Assembly: GCF_024294805.1 (NCBI RefSeq)
Contig: NZ_JANCLU010000009.1
Location: 108,444 to 172,443 of the forward strand
DNA length: 64,000 nt
Reading direction: 5' to 3'
Source: Alsobacter ponti
Lineage (GTDB): Bacteria; Pseudomonadota; Alphaproteobacteria; Rhizobiales; Beijerinckiaceae
Shown here one piece after another: positions 55,087 through 63,839 of the stretch; position 1 is the first letter of the stretch; every line of letters starts with the position of its first letter. The translations under genes and the position numbers were made by a program. Under the pieces are notes generated by a model that did no database searches, was not told the origin of the DNA, and was given only the letters and a program-made list of their open reading frames with translations.

Positions 55087-56307
55087 ATGACGGATTTCCA
55101 TCGCATCAAGCGGCTGCCGCCCTACGTCTTCGAACAAGTGAACCGCGCCAAGGCCGCCGCCCGCAACGCCGGGGCCGACATCATCGACCTCGGCATGGGC
55201 AATCCGGACCTGCCCGCGCCCAAGCACGTCATCGAGAAGCTGGTCGAGACGGCCGGCAAGCCGCGCACCGACCGTTATTCGGCATCCAAGGGCATCGCCG
55301 GGCTGCGCCGCGCCCAGGCGAACTACTACGAGCGCCGCTTCGGCGTGAAGCTCAATCCGGACACGCAGGTCGTCGCCACGCTGGGCTCGAAGGAAGGCTT
55401 CGCCAACATGGCGCAGGCCATCACCGCCCCCGGCGACGTCGTGCTGGTGCCGAACCCCAGCTACCCGATCCACGCCTTCGGCTTCCTGATGGCCGGCGGC
55501 GTCATCCGCTCCGTGCCGGCCGAGCCGAACGACGAGATGTTCCGCGCCCTGGAGCGCGCCGTCATCCACTCGATTCCGAAGCCGATCGCGCTCGTCACCT
55601 GCTACCCGGCCAACCCGACGGCCTATGTCGCGTCGCTCGACTTCTATCGCGAGCTGGTCGCCTTCGCGAAGAAGCACGAGCTGATCCTGCTCTCCGACCT
55701 CGCCTACGCCGAGGTCTATTTCGACGACGCCAACCCGCCGCCCTCCATGCTGCAGGTTCCCGGCGCGATGGACGTCGCGGTGGAGTTCACCTCGATGTCC
55801 AAGACGTTCTCCATGGCCGGCTGGCGCATGGGATTCGCCGTGGGCAACGAGCGGCTGCTGGCCGCCCTGACCCGCGTGAAGTCCTATCTCGACTACGGCG
55901 CGTACACGCCCATCCAGGTGGCGGCGGCTGCCGCCCTCAACGGGCCGGAGGACTGCATCCGCGAGATGCGCGACATCTACCGCAAGCGCCGCGACGCGCT
56001 GGTGGAGAGCTTCGGCAAGGCGGGCTGGGACTTCCCGGCCCCGACGGCCTCGATGTTCGCGTGGGTCAAGATTCCCGAGCCCTATCGCCAGCTCGGCAGC
56101 CTGGAATTCTCGAAGCTGCTGGTCGAGAAGGCGTCGGTGGCGGTGGCTCCCGGCATCGGCTTCGGCGAGCACGGCGACGATTACGTGCGCATCGCCATCG
56201 TCGAGAACGAGCAGCGCATCCGCCAGGCGGCCCGCAACATCCGCAAGTTCTTCGAGACGGCGGACCGCACGCTGCACAACGTCGTCCCGCTGGTGGCGCG
56301 GGGCTGA
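55087..56307 (+). CDS. class I/II pyridoxal-phosphate aminotransferase (AlaC-like, glutamate-pyruvate type)
   Basis: From ATG 55087 (GAGG upstream) the enzyme has 406 residues. PLP-binding K239 lies in TSMSKTFSMAGWR; DLGMGNPDLPAP and CYPANPTA mark the fold. Its closest pattern is the AlaC/YfbQ-like alanine or aspartate aminotransferases. In many Alphaproteobacteria this gene stands immediately before hom, as here, and may serve the aspartate family or alanine synthesis. An upstream in-frame start at 55066 is less likely. Confidence 0.88.
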   Translation: MTDFHRIKRLPPYVFEQVNRAKAAARNAGADIIDLGMGNPDLPAPKHVIEKLVETAGKPRTDRYSASKGIAGLRRAQANYYERRFGVKLNPDTQVVATLGSKEGFANMAQAITAPGDVVLVPNPSYPIHAFGFLMAGGVIRSVPAEPNDEMFRALERAVIHSIPKPIALVTCYPANPTAYVASLDFYRELVAFAKKHELILLSDLAYAEVYFDDANPPPSMLQVPGAMDVAVEFTSMSKTFSMAGWRMGFAVGNERLLAALTRVKSYLDYGAYTPIQVAAAAALNGPEDCIREMRDIYRKRRDALVESFGKAGWDFPAPTASMFAWVKIPEPYRQLGSLEFSKLLVEKASVAVAPGIGFGEHGDDYVRIAIVENEQRIRQAARNIRKFFETADRTLHNVVPLVARG

Positions 56308-56344
56308 GGCTCCCTCCGGCGTGTCATCATGAAAGGCGAATTCC

Positions 56345-57667
56345 ATGGCTGAGCCGCTTCGCGTCGGCATCGCCGGGCTGGGAACGGTCGGCGCGGCCGT
56401 CGTCGGCCTCCTGCAGCGTCACGCCGCCGCCATCGCGATGCGCGCCGGCCGCGAGATCCGCCTGACGGCGGTGAGCGCCCGCGACCGCGCGCGCGACCGC
56501 GGCGTCGACATCTCCGCCGCCGAGTGGCACGACGATCCGGTGGCGCTGGCGCGCTCGGGGCGGGTGGACTGCGTCATCGAACTGATCGGCGGGACGGAAG
56601 GCCGCGCTAAGGCGGCGGTGGAAGCCGCGCTGGAGGCTGGCAAGCCGGTCGTCACGGCCAACAAGGCCATGCTGGCGCGCCACGGCGCGGCGCTGGCCGC
56701 GCTGGCGGAGGCGCGCGGCGCCGCGCTTGCCTTCGAGGCGTCGGTGGCGGGCGGCATCCCGATCGTCAAGACGCTGCGGGAATCGCTCGCCGGCAACGAG
56801 GTGTCGCGCGTCTCCGGCATCCTCAACGGCACGTGCAACTACATCCTGTCGCGCATGGAGATGGAGGGCCTGTCCTTCGCCGACGTGCTCGCCGACGCGC
56901 AGCGCCTGGGCTACGCCGAAGCCGACCCGACCTTCGACGTCGGCGGCTTCGACACGGCGCACAAGCTCGCCATCCTCACCAGCCTCGCCTTCGGCACGCA
57001 GATCGACGCCGATGCCATCCACGTGGAAGGCATCAGCGCCATCACCCCGCTGGACCTCGCCATGGCGGCGGAGCTGGGCTACCGCATCAAGCTGCTCGGC
57101 GTCGCCGAGCGCACGCCCTCGGGCATCGAGCAGCGCGTGCACCCCACCATGGTTCCACGCTCCTGGCCCATCGCGCAGGTGATGGGCGTGACGAACGCCG
57201 TCAATGTCCACGGCGACGCCGTGGGCGAGCTGACGCTGGTCGGCCCCGGCGCGGGCGGGGCGGCCACCGCTTCCTCGGTGCTGTCCGATCTGGTCGACGT
57301 GGCGCGCGGCGCGCGGGTGCTGCCGTTCGGCCGTCCGGCCGCCATGCTGGAGTCGGCCGAGCGCCAGCCGATGCAGCGCCACGAGGGCGGCTACTATATC
57401 CGGCTCTCCGTGCTGGACAGGCCCGGCGCGGCGGCGGCCATCGCCACCCGCATGGCGGAACGGCAGATCTCGCTGGAATCCATCGTGCAGCGGCGGGTGC
57501 TGGCGGGCGCGACCGGCGACCGCACGGGACGGTCCGGCCAGCCGGTGCCCGTCGTGCTGATCACCTATGCGACGACCGAGGCGGCGATCCGCGATGCGCT
57601 CGACGCCGTGCTGGCGGACGGACACATTTCTGAACCTCCACAGGTCATCCGCATTGAACGTGAGTAG
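56345..57667 (+). CDS. hom: homoserine dehydrogenase with C-terminal ACT domain
   Basis: The 440-residue enzyme reduces aspartate semialdehyde to homoserine. It has a GIAGLGTVGAAV nucleotide loop (10-21), VTANKAMLA, the substrate motif GILNGTCNYILS and EADPTFDVGGFD, and an ACT domain from about 350 (IRLSVLDRPGAAAAIATRMA) that suggests threonine feedback. It is 37 bp after the aminotransferase gene and 34 bp before glpX. Confidence 0.95.
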   Translation: MAEPLRVGIAGLGTVGAAVVGLLQRHAAAIAMRAGREIRLTAVSARDRARDRGVDISAAEWHDDPVALARSGRVDCVIELIGGTEGRAKAAVEAALEAGKPVVTANKAMLARHGAALAALAEARGAALAFEASVAGGIPIVKTLRESLAGNEVSRVSGILNGTCNYILSRMEMEGLSFADVLADAQRLGYAEADPTFDVGGFDTAHKLAILTSLAFGTQIDADAIHVEGISAITPLDLAMAAELGYRIKLLGVAERTPSGIEQRVHPTMVPRSWPIAQVMGVTNAVNVHGDAVGELTLVGPGAGGAATASSVLSDLVDVARGARVLPFGRPAAMLESAERQPMQRHEGGYYIRLSVLDRPGAAAAIATRMAERQISLESIVQRRVLAGATGDRTGRSGQPVPVVLITYATTEAAIRDALDAVLADGHISEPPQVIRIERE

Positions 57668-57701
57668 TTCCCTTTCACCGCAATTCCCGGAGGAGGCCCC
57701 G

Positions 57702-58709
57702 ATGTCAGGCCACGACAGCGATATCAATGTCCGCTCCAAGGACGTCATCGAGAGGATTCTCTCGATGGAACTCGTCCGCGTGACGGAGCGGGCGGCGGTG
57801 TCGGCGGCGCGCCTGCGCGGGCACGGCAACGAGAAGGCCGCCGACCAGGCGGCGGTGGACGCCATGCGGCGCGAGCTCAACAAGCTGCCCATCGACGGCA
57901 CCATTGTGATCGGCGAGGGCGAGCGCGACGAGGCGCCGATGCTGTTCATCGGCGAGAAGGTGGGCACGGGGCAGGGCACCCGCGTCGACATCGCCGTCGA
58001 CCCGCTGGAAGGCACCACGCTGTGCGCCAAGGACATGCCCGGCGCTATCGCCGTGATGGCCATGGCCCAGGCCGGATCGCTCCTCTACGCGCCCGACGTG
58101 TACATGGACAAGATCGCCATCGGTCCCGGCTATCCGCAGGGCGTGGTCGACCTCGACGCCTCCCCGATCGACAATGTGCACTCGCTCGCCAAGGCGAAGG
58201 GCGTTCAGCCGCACGAGATCTCGGTGCTCATCATGGACCGGCCGCGCCACGCCGACCTGATCGCCGCCGTGCGCAAGACGGGCGCCTCGATCCGCCTGAT
58301 CACCGACGGCGACGTGGCGGGCGTGATCTTCACGGCCATGCAGGCGGAGACCGGCATCGATCTCTATCTCGGCATCGGCGGCGCGCCCGAGGGCGTGCTG
58401 GCCGCGGCGGCGCTGCGCTGCGTCGGCGGCCAGATGCAGGGCCGGCTGATCCTCGACACGCAGGAGAAGATCGACCGCGCCCGCGGCATGGGCGTCAAGG
58501 ATCCCAAGAAGAAGTACGAGATGACCGAGCTCGCCGCCGGCGACGTCATCGTCTCGGCCACGGGCGTCACCGACGGCGCGCTGCTGAAAGGCGTCACGTT
58601 CGGCCGCGAAGTGATCCAGACGGAGACCATCGTCTACCGGTCGATCACCGGCACGGTGCGCAAGATCCACGGCGAGCACCGTGAGTTCGCCAAGTTCCGG
58701 CTCGACTGA
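57702..58709 (+). CDS. glpX: fructose-1,6-bisphosphatase, class II
   Basis: From ATG 57702 (GGAGGAGG upstream) the protein has 335 residues. It has GEGERDEAPMLFIGE (metal acids), VDPLEGTTLCA and LGIGGAPEGVLAAAA, all GlpX landmarks. It acts in gluconeogenesis and, in autotrophs, in the Calvin cycle. Confidence 0.95.
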   Translation: MSGHDSDINVRSKDVIERILSMELVRVTERAAVSAARLRGHGNEKAADQAAVDAMRRELNKLPIDGTIVIGEGERDEAPMLFIGEKVGTGQGTRVDIAVDPLEGTTLCAKDMPGAIAVMAMAQAGSLLYAPDVYMDKIAIGPGYPQGVVDLDASPIDNVHSLAKAKGVQPHEISVLIMDRPRHADLIAAVRKTGASIRLITDGDVAGVIFTAMQAETGIDLYLGIGGAPEGVLAAAALRCVGGQMQGRLILDTQEKIDRARGMGVKDPKKKYEMTELAAGDVIVSATGVTDGALLKGVTFGREVIQTETIVYRSITGTVRKIHGEHREFAKFRLD

Positions 58710-58824
58710 GACGGCGTGGGCGGGGCGGCGCGCCCGCGCCGTTTCGCCCTTTCCTGTGGGCGCTCCGCGGTCCGCGCGCCCTCGCGCATGACTTGCGGGC
58801 CGATTCGGCCCTACAAGCAGGGCC

Positions 58825-60609
58825 ATGTCGCGACCCTTCCTCGGCGTCGAACGTTCCCTGACCGGGCGGCCCTGGCTGAGCCGCCTCGACGACGCGGCGC
58901 AGGCCCAGGCGCTCGCCATGGTGCAGGTCCACGGCGTCGAGGACGTGCTGGCGCGCGTGATGGCCGGGCGCGGCGTGGCGGCCGGCGACGTGCCCGGCTT
59001 TCTCGAGCCCCGCCTGCGCAGCCTGCTGCCGGACCCCTCGACCCTCGCTGGCATGGACGCCGCCGTGGCTCGCCTCGCCGACGCGGTTGAGCGGCGGGAG
59101 ACCGTCGCCATCTTCGGCGACTACGATGTCGACGGCGCGGTGTCTTGCGCGCTGGTGGCGGAATTCCTGCTCGCCTGCGGCACGCCCTTCCTGATCCACA
59201 TTCCCGACCGCCTGACGGAGGGCTATGGCCCCAACGTCGAGGCCATCCGCGACCTGCACCGGCGCGGCGGCCAGCTGCTCGTGACCGTCGATTGCGGCAC
59301 GACGAGCCACGAGCCCGTGCTGGAGGCGCGCCGGCTGGGACTGGACACCGTGGTGCTCGACCACCACCAGGCGCCGGTGACGTTGCCGGATGCGCTGGCG
59401 ATCGTGAACCCCAACCGGCAGGACGACCTTTCCGGCCTCGGCTATCTGTGCGCCGCCGGCGTGGTGTTCGTGACGCTGGTCGGGCTCAACCGCGAGCTGC
59501 GGCGGCGCGGGTTCTGGAAGCCGGGGGCGGAGCCCGACCTGCTCTCCATGCTCGACCTCGTCGCCCTGGGCACGGTGGCCGACGTGGTGCCGCTCGTCGG
59601 TCTCAACCGAGCCTTCGTGCGCCAGGGACTCGCCGTGATGCGGGCGCGGGGCCGGCTCGGCCTGCGGGCGCTTGCCGACGTGGCGCGCCTCGACGGGCCC
59701 CCGCGGCCTTATCACCTCGGCTTTTTGCTCGGCCCGCGAATCAACGCCGGCGGGCGCATCGGCGACGCCGCGCTCGGCGCGCGCCTCCTGATCAGCCGCG
59801 ACGAGGCCGACGCCATCCGAATCGCCCAGGAGCTGGAGCGCCTCAACGCCGAGCGGCAGGCCATCGAACAGGCGATGGTGGCCGAGGCGGAGGCCGAGGC
59901 GCTGGCCATGCTCGGCCTCGACGAAGAGGGCGCGTCCGTCGTCGTGGTCGGCTCCGACCAGTGGCACCCCGGCGTCGTCGGCCTCGTGGCGTCGCGGCTG
60001 AAGGAACGGTTCCAGCGCCCGGTGTTCGCCCTCGCGTTCGGGCCCAACGACATCGGAACAGGCTCGGCGCGCTCGGTTCCGGGCGTCGATCTCGGCGCGG
60101 CCGTGCGGGCCGCGGTGGAAGCCGGGCTGGTGACGAAGGGCGGCGGCCACGCCATGGCGGCGGGCGTGACGCTGGAGCGCGGCAAGGTGGACGCGCTGCG
60201 CGAGTTCCTGGAGCGGCGGCTGGCGGAGGGCGTGGGCCAGGCGCGCGCCGACCGGGCGCTCGCCATCGACGGCGCGATCACCGCCGGCGGGGTGCGGGCC
60301 GACTTGATCGACCGTCTGGAGCTCGCCGGTCCGTTCGGGTCCGGCCATCCGGAGCCCATCTTCGCGCTGCCCTCGCACCGGCTCGTCGATGCGTCGGAGG
60401 TGGGGCGCGGCCATGTGCGGGCGCGCTTTCGCGCCGGCGACGGAGCGGCGCTCGACGCCATCGCCTTCCGCGCCGTGGGAACGCCCCTGGGCCAGGCGCT
60501 GATGGCGGCGCGCGGAGAGACTGTGCACGCCGCCGGCGTGCTCGATGTCAATCGCTGGCAGGGCGGCGAGCGCCCGCAGCTGCGCCTGACCGATCTCGCC
60601 CGGCCCTGA
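58825..60609 (+). CDS. recJ: single-stranded-DNA exonuclease RecJ
   Basis: The 594-residue 5'-3' exonuclease has the DHH phosphoesterase motifs FGDYDVDG (about 94-101), DCGTTSHEPV, VVLDHHQAP with the DHH, and the C-terminal DHHA1 GGGHAMAAG. It works in recombination and mismatch repair in the cytosol. The length is usual. Confidence 0.95.
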   Translation: MSRPFLGVERSLTGRPWLSRLDDAAQAQALAMVQVHGVEDVLARVMAGRGVAAGDVPGFLEPRLRSLLPDPSTLAGMDAAVARLADAVERRETVAIFGDYDVDGAVSCALVAEFLLACGTPFLIHIPDRLTEGYGPNVEAIRDLHRRGGQLLVTVDCGTTSHEPVLEARRLGLDTVVLDHHQAPVTLPDALAIVNPNRQDDLSGLGYLCAAGVVFVTLVGLNRELRRRGFWKPGAEPDLLSMLDLVALGTVADVVPLVGLNRAFVRQGLAVMRARGRLGLRALADVARLDGPPRPYHLGFLLGPRINAGGRIGDAALGARLLISRDEADAIRIAQELERLNAERQAIEQAMVAEAEAEALAMLGLDEEGASVVVVGSDQWHPGVVGLVASRLKERFQRPVFALAFGPNDIGTGSARSVPGVDLGAAVRAAVEAGLVTKGGGHAMAAGVTLERGKVDALREFLERRLAEGVGQARADRALAIDGAITAGGVRADLIDRLELAGPFGSGHPEPIFALPSHRLVDASEVGRGHVRARFRAGDGAALDAIAFRAVGTPLGQALMAARGETVHAAGVLDVNRWQGGERPQLRLTDLARP

Positions 60610-60618
60610 GCGCAGGCC

Positions 60619-61545
60619 TCAGCTTTTCTTCGCCAGCTGCTGCTCGTGCAGGAAGATGTAGAGCCCCGCCGCGACGATCACCGCCGAGCCGACGAACACC
60701 GGCGCGCCGGGGATGTCTCCGAAGATCAGGAAGCCGAGCAGCACCGCCCAGGCGATCTGCGTGTACTGGTAGGGCACCACCACGGCGGCCGGAGCCAGCT
60801 TGAGGGAACGGTTGACGCACATATGGGCGACCGCCGCGACGACGCCGAGCAGGGCCAGCAGGCCGAGGTCGCGCCAGGTGGGCGTCACCCAATGGACCGG
60901 CGCGGTCGCCGCGCCGAACAGCAGTGCCGCCACCGTCTGCCACGTCACGAGCGACACGTCGTTGGTGCGGCGCAGCTTGCGCGTGGTGATCATCAGCAGC
61001 GCGAAAAAGAAGCTGCCGGCTACTGCCACCAGCGATGGCAGGCTGAAGCTCGACGGTGAGGGCTGCAGCGCGATGACGACGCCGGCGAAGCCAACCAGCA
61101 CGGCGCTCCAGCGCCGCCAGCCGATCCGCTCGCCGAGCATCGGGCCCGCGAGGGCCGTCACCCAGATTGGCCCGGACATGTAGAATGTCACCACGTCGGC
61201 GAGCGGCAGGTAGGCCACGGCCCAGTAGAAGCAGGCCACCTCGGCCGTGGAGAGCGTCACGCGCAGCACCTGCAGGCCGGGCTGCGGAGCGGAAACGATC
61301 TCCCTGAGGCCGGTCCGCCAGATCATCGGGGCCAGCAGCACGAGCGCCGCCACGCTGCGCAGCAGCAGCACCTGCCCGACCGAATAGGTCGCAACCAGCC
61401 ATTTCCCCATCACGTCGTTGACGACGAAGAGGAAGATCCCCAGCAGCATCATCGCGATGCCGAGCATGGCGTGGCCGCTCGGGGCGTTTCGCGGCTGTGC
61501 GTCGGCCGTTGCGGCGCTGGGAGTGTCGGCGCTTGAGTCCATCAC
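60619..61545 (-). CDS. EamA-family (DMT superfamily) transporter
   Basis: The 308-residue inner-membrane protein has ten helices in two repeated five-helix EamA halves (about 25-150 and 165-295). Substrates in this superfamily are amino acids, sugars or other metabolites. Motifs MWRTGLREIV and PYQYTQIAWAVLLGFLIFGD fit the group. It converges on recJ with a 9-bp gap. Confidence 0.88.
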   Translation of the reverse strand: MMDSSADTPSAATADAQPRNAPSGHAMLGIAMMLLGIFLFVVNDVMGKWLVATYSVGQVLLLRSVAALVLLAPMIWRTGLREIVSAPQPGLQVLRVTLSTAEVACFYWAVAYLPLADVVTFYMSGPIWVTALAGPMLGERIGWRRWSAVLVGFAGVVIALQPSPSSFSLPSLVAVAGSFFFALLMITTRKLRRTNDVSLVTWQTVAALLFGAATAPVHWVTPTWRDLGLLALLGVVAAVAHMCVNRSLKLAPAAVVVPYQYTQIAWAVLLGFLIFGDIPGAPVFVGSAVIVAAGLYIFLHEQQLAKKS

Positions 61546-61646
61546 GTGTCCGGGGAGGAGGGCGGGGGCCGCACCTCTTAATCCGTTTCGGAGCGCGCCG
61601 CGAGACTTGTCGCGCCCGACGAAGCCCCGTATAAGCCGCTCGCGCA

Positions 61647-61721
61647 GCGCCCTTCGTCTATCGGTCAGGACGTCAGCCTTTCACGCTGAAAAGACGGGTT
61701 CGATTCCCGTAGGGCGCGCCA
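61647..61721 (+). tRNA. tRNA-Glu (TTC anticodon), element insertion site
   Basis: GCGCCCT pairs with AGGGCGC; the anticodon stem TCAGC/GCTGA encloses CTTTCAC (anticodon TTC); the T arm has GGTTCGATTCC and CCA is encoded. The 3' side is directly joined to a serine recombinase gene that is read toward it and ends inside the tRNA. Confidence 0.95.
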
Positions 61722-63299
61722 TTCCCGTACAAAAGAGAGAACCGCTGGCGTGGAGCGTTCCAGCTCGCCGGCGGCACATTTCGACAAGATCTGCCGCGAC
61801 CCCGAAATTCGGATCTCGTCGTGGGTGAGAGACACTTCACGAACCAAGAGGCGAACATAGGCTTGGCGTAATTCTGGCGGACCGCCGAGAAGCGCGTCCC
61901 TCATCAGGCTAGCGAATGCCGCCACCTTTTCGGGCGTGATTTCCGGCATGCCTGCCTCGATTCGCTTTCCGAGCAGCGACGATTCCGCACCCGCCTCTTC
62001 CTTCTGCAGTTTCAGTGCGTTCAGCCGCTGACGGAATTCGGGATCGTCTGGGCTCACCAGCCCTCGTTCAATCAACTCGAGCAGGCGCGTGATTCCAGCC
62101 GAAGCCTCACTGTGGAGTGCCTTCGCGCGAGCGTGCCTCTCCTTCAACGTGGCAACGGCTTTTACGGACGTCTCGACGTAGCGCGCCAAAAGCTCCTGTA
62201 TGCGCGTCGGCTCGAGCACGCGGCACAGGAGTTGGCTCATCACAATGTCGTCCAACCTCGCCATGGGGATCCGGATACCCTTGCAGGCAACTGGGCCGTG
62301 CTTCATGCGCCCGGTACACGAGTAGTACCGATACCTGCCGCCTTTGCCGGTATTAAGAACCAATGCGGCACCGCACAGACCGCACCGGGCAACCCCCGCT
62401 AGGAGCGTCGGCCCATTGACGACCCGGGGAGGTACCAGCTGCGGGCGGCGGCTTGAGAGAAGTTCCTGCACGGCCAGGAAAGTGGGTTCGTCGACAATGG
62501 CCGGAACGTCGACGGCGATCCATTTGGAGGGGGGATGCGGCGTGCGATTGCGGCTGTCGAAGCGATTGAAGACGTGCCGCCCATGGTAGGTGGAACACGT
62601 CAGGATTTTGTGGATGCTTGACGTGCTAAAAAGGTGCCCGCGTCGGGTGGTCCCCCGGTCATTAAGGAAGCTGGCGATCGCCTGCACCCCCATCACCCGG
62701 CCGCTGTGCCCTGACGCCATCTCGAAGATCTGGCGAACCACCTTGGCCTCGGGCTCGTATAGCTCCAGCTTCTTCTTGTCCTTGTTGCCCCTTCTTTCTC
62801 GCGTCACAGTGCGATAGCCGAAGGGCGGCTTGGAGCCGTTCCAGAATCCCTGGCGGGCGTTTTCGCACATCGAACGCGAGACATGTTTCGCAGTCTCTCG
62901 CGATTGATGCTCGTCAAAGACGTTGAAGATCTTGCGTACCAAATCGCCTTCGGAATGGTCGCCAATGCTCTGCGTGACGGACACAAGCTGGACGCCGGCT
63001 TTGCGGAGACGACGGACATAGAGTTCTGAATGCAGAGCATCGCGACTAAACCGACTCAGCGAATGCACGACGACATAGTTGAAAGGCCTTGTCGGCGCGG
63101 TCGCTTTAGCTATCAGCTCCTGGAACACCGCCCGGTCGTCGTCCAACGCCGAAGCGCCAGGCTCGGAGAAAATCTCGATGACCTCCCAGCCGAGCCGCTC
63201 GCAATAATCGCGACACTGGGAAATCTGATCCGGTATTGACAGGTCTCTCTCGGCCTGTCGCACAGTGGAAACCCGCACGTAAATCGCGGCCCGGTTCAC
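61665..63299 (-). CDS. large serine recombinase (site-specific integrase)
   Basis: From GTG 63299 (AAGGGAG upstream) the protein has 544 residues. It has an N-terminal resolvase-type catalytic domain with S11 in YVRVSTVRQ and LSRFSRD, then the recombinase domain (about 170-270), a zinc ribbon (CGLCGAALV...YYSCTG...CKG) and a coiled-coil stretch (about 385-440). It moves the element by serine-mediated strand exchange. Its reading frame crosses the 3' half of tRNA-Glu on the opposite strand, and the last 18 residues are tRNA antisense codons, which dates the present C-terminus to this insertion. Codon use is visibly less GC-rich than in neighbouring core genes. Confidence 0.9.
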   Translation of the reverse strand: MNRAAIYVRVSTVRQAERDLSIPDQISQCRDYCERLGWEVIEIFSEPGASALDDDRAVFQELIAKATAPTRPFNYVVVHSLSRFSRDALHSELYVRRLRKAGVQLVSVTQSIGDHSEGDLVRKIFNVFDEHQSRETAKHVSRSMCENARQGFWNGSKPPFGYRTVTRERRGNKDKKKLELYEPEAKVVRQIFEMASGHSGRVMGVQAIASFLNDRGTTRRGHLFSTSSIHKILTCSTYHGRHVFNRFDSRNRTPHPPSKWIAVDVPAIVDEPTFLAVQELLSSRRPQLVPPRVVNGPTLLAGVARCGLCGAALVLNTGKGGRYRYYSCTGRMKHGPVACKGIRIPMARLDDIVMSQLLCRVLEPTRIQELLARYVETSVKAVATLKERHARAKALHSEASAGITRLLELIERGLVSPDDPEFRQRLNALKLQKEEAGAESSLLGKRIEAGMPEITPEKVAAFASLMRDALLGGPPELRQAYVRLLVREVSLTHDEIRISGSRQILSKCAAGELERSTPAVLSFVREWRALRESNPSFQRERLTS

Positions 63300-63604
63300 G
63301 TGTCCGCTCCCTTATGGTCAATCAGGATCTCATCGATTCTAGCCGCAAGAAACGCTCGGATGAGAGCAATTTCTTCGCTGCTCACAGGGAACGACGCAGG
63401 GAGGTCAGTGCGCAATGATTGTTCAGATACAGCCGCGCGGACCGGCCCGTCCAGATTGGACGGAGCGTGAGTGGGGCTCGACAGCCGAGCTACGGTCGAC
63501 CTGCGTTTCACCGCCCAGTTTTTAGCTGGCTCGAACAGCGGCCAACAATGGGGTGGTGCAGGGTGCGGAATCAGATTGAGTCCACCCAAGGCCCCGCTCG
63601 ACAA
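63296..63604 (-). CDS. small hypothetical protein coupled to the recombinase
   Basis: No family is recognised. The frame ends in a GTGA overlap with the recombinase start, which suggests a real coupled gene. Its C-terminal 30 residues (SSEEIALIRAFLAARIDEIL) form a likely amphipathic helix. The far N-terminal part begins at a weak TTG and is Pro-rich, so the true start may be internal (TTG near 63415), giving about 39 residues. Confidence 0.35.
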   Translation of the reverse strand: MSSGALGGLNLIPHPAPPHCWPLFEPAKNWAVKRRSTVARLSSPTHAPSNLDGPVRAAVSEQSLRTDLPASFPVSSEEIALIRAFLAARIDEILIDHKGADT

Positions 63605-63839
63605 AATCCCCGTCAGATTATTGGTATTTTCAAAAACCTATAGTCAGGCGGCTCCGATGCGCTCACCCCCTTTGACCAGTCTGATGTCACCCTCGGGTTT
63701 TGCTGCGCCGACGGCTTGATGCTCAGAGTTTCGAGAGTTCTGCGCGTCCCTGTACCTTTCAGGATAGAGGTGCCAGCGGAGAGTTGCGGCGCTTCTACTC
63801 GGATGAGTAAAGTCGCAGCCGCGGCTGGCGGGGGTCTGC
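63605..63839. other. intergenic region inside the integrated element
   Basis: No gene, repeat or clear promoter could be supported here. Short open frames on both strands show no family features. A GGCGGGGG stretch near its right end serves as the ribosome binding site of the next gene. Confidence 0.5.

Noticed and set aside
61673-61858. second antisense frame across tRNA-Glu
   Set aside because: It is a typical false frame from tRNA antisense sequence, lying within the recombinase gene.
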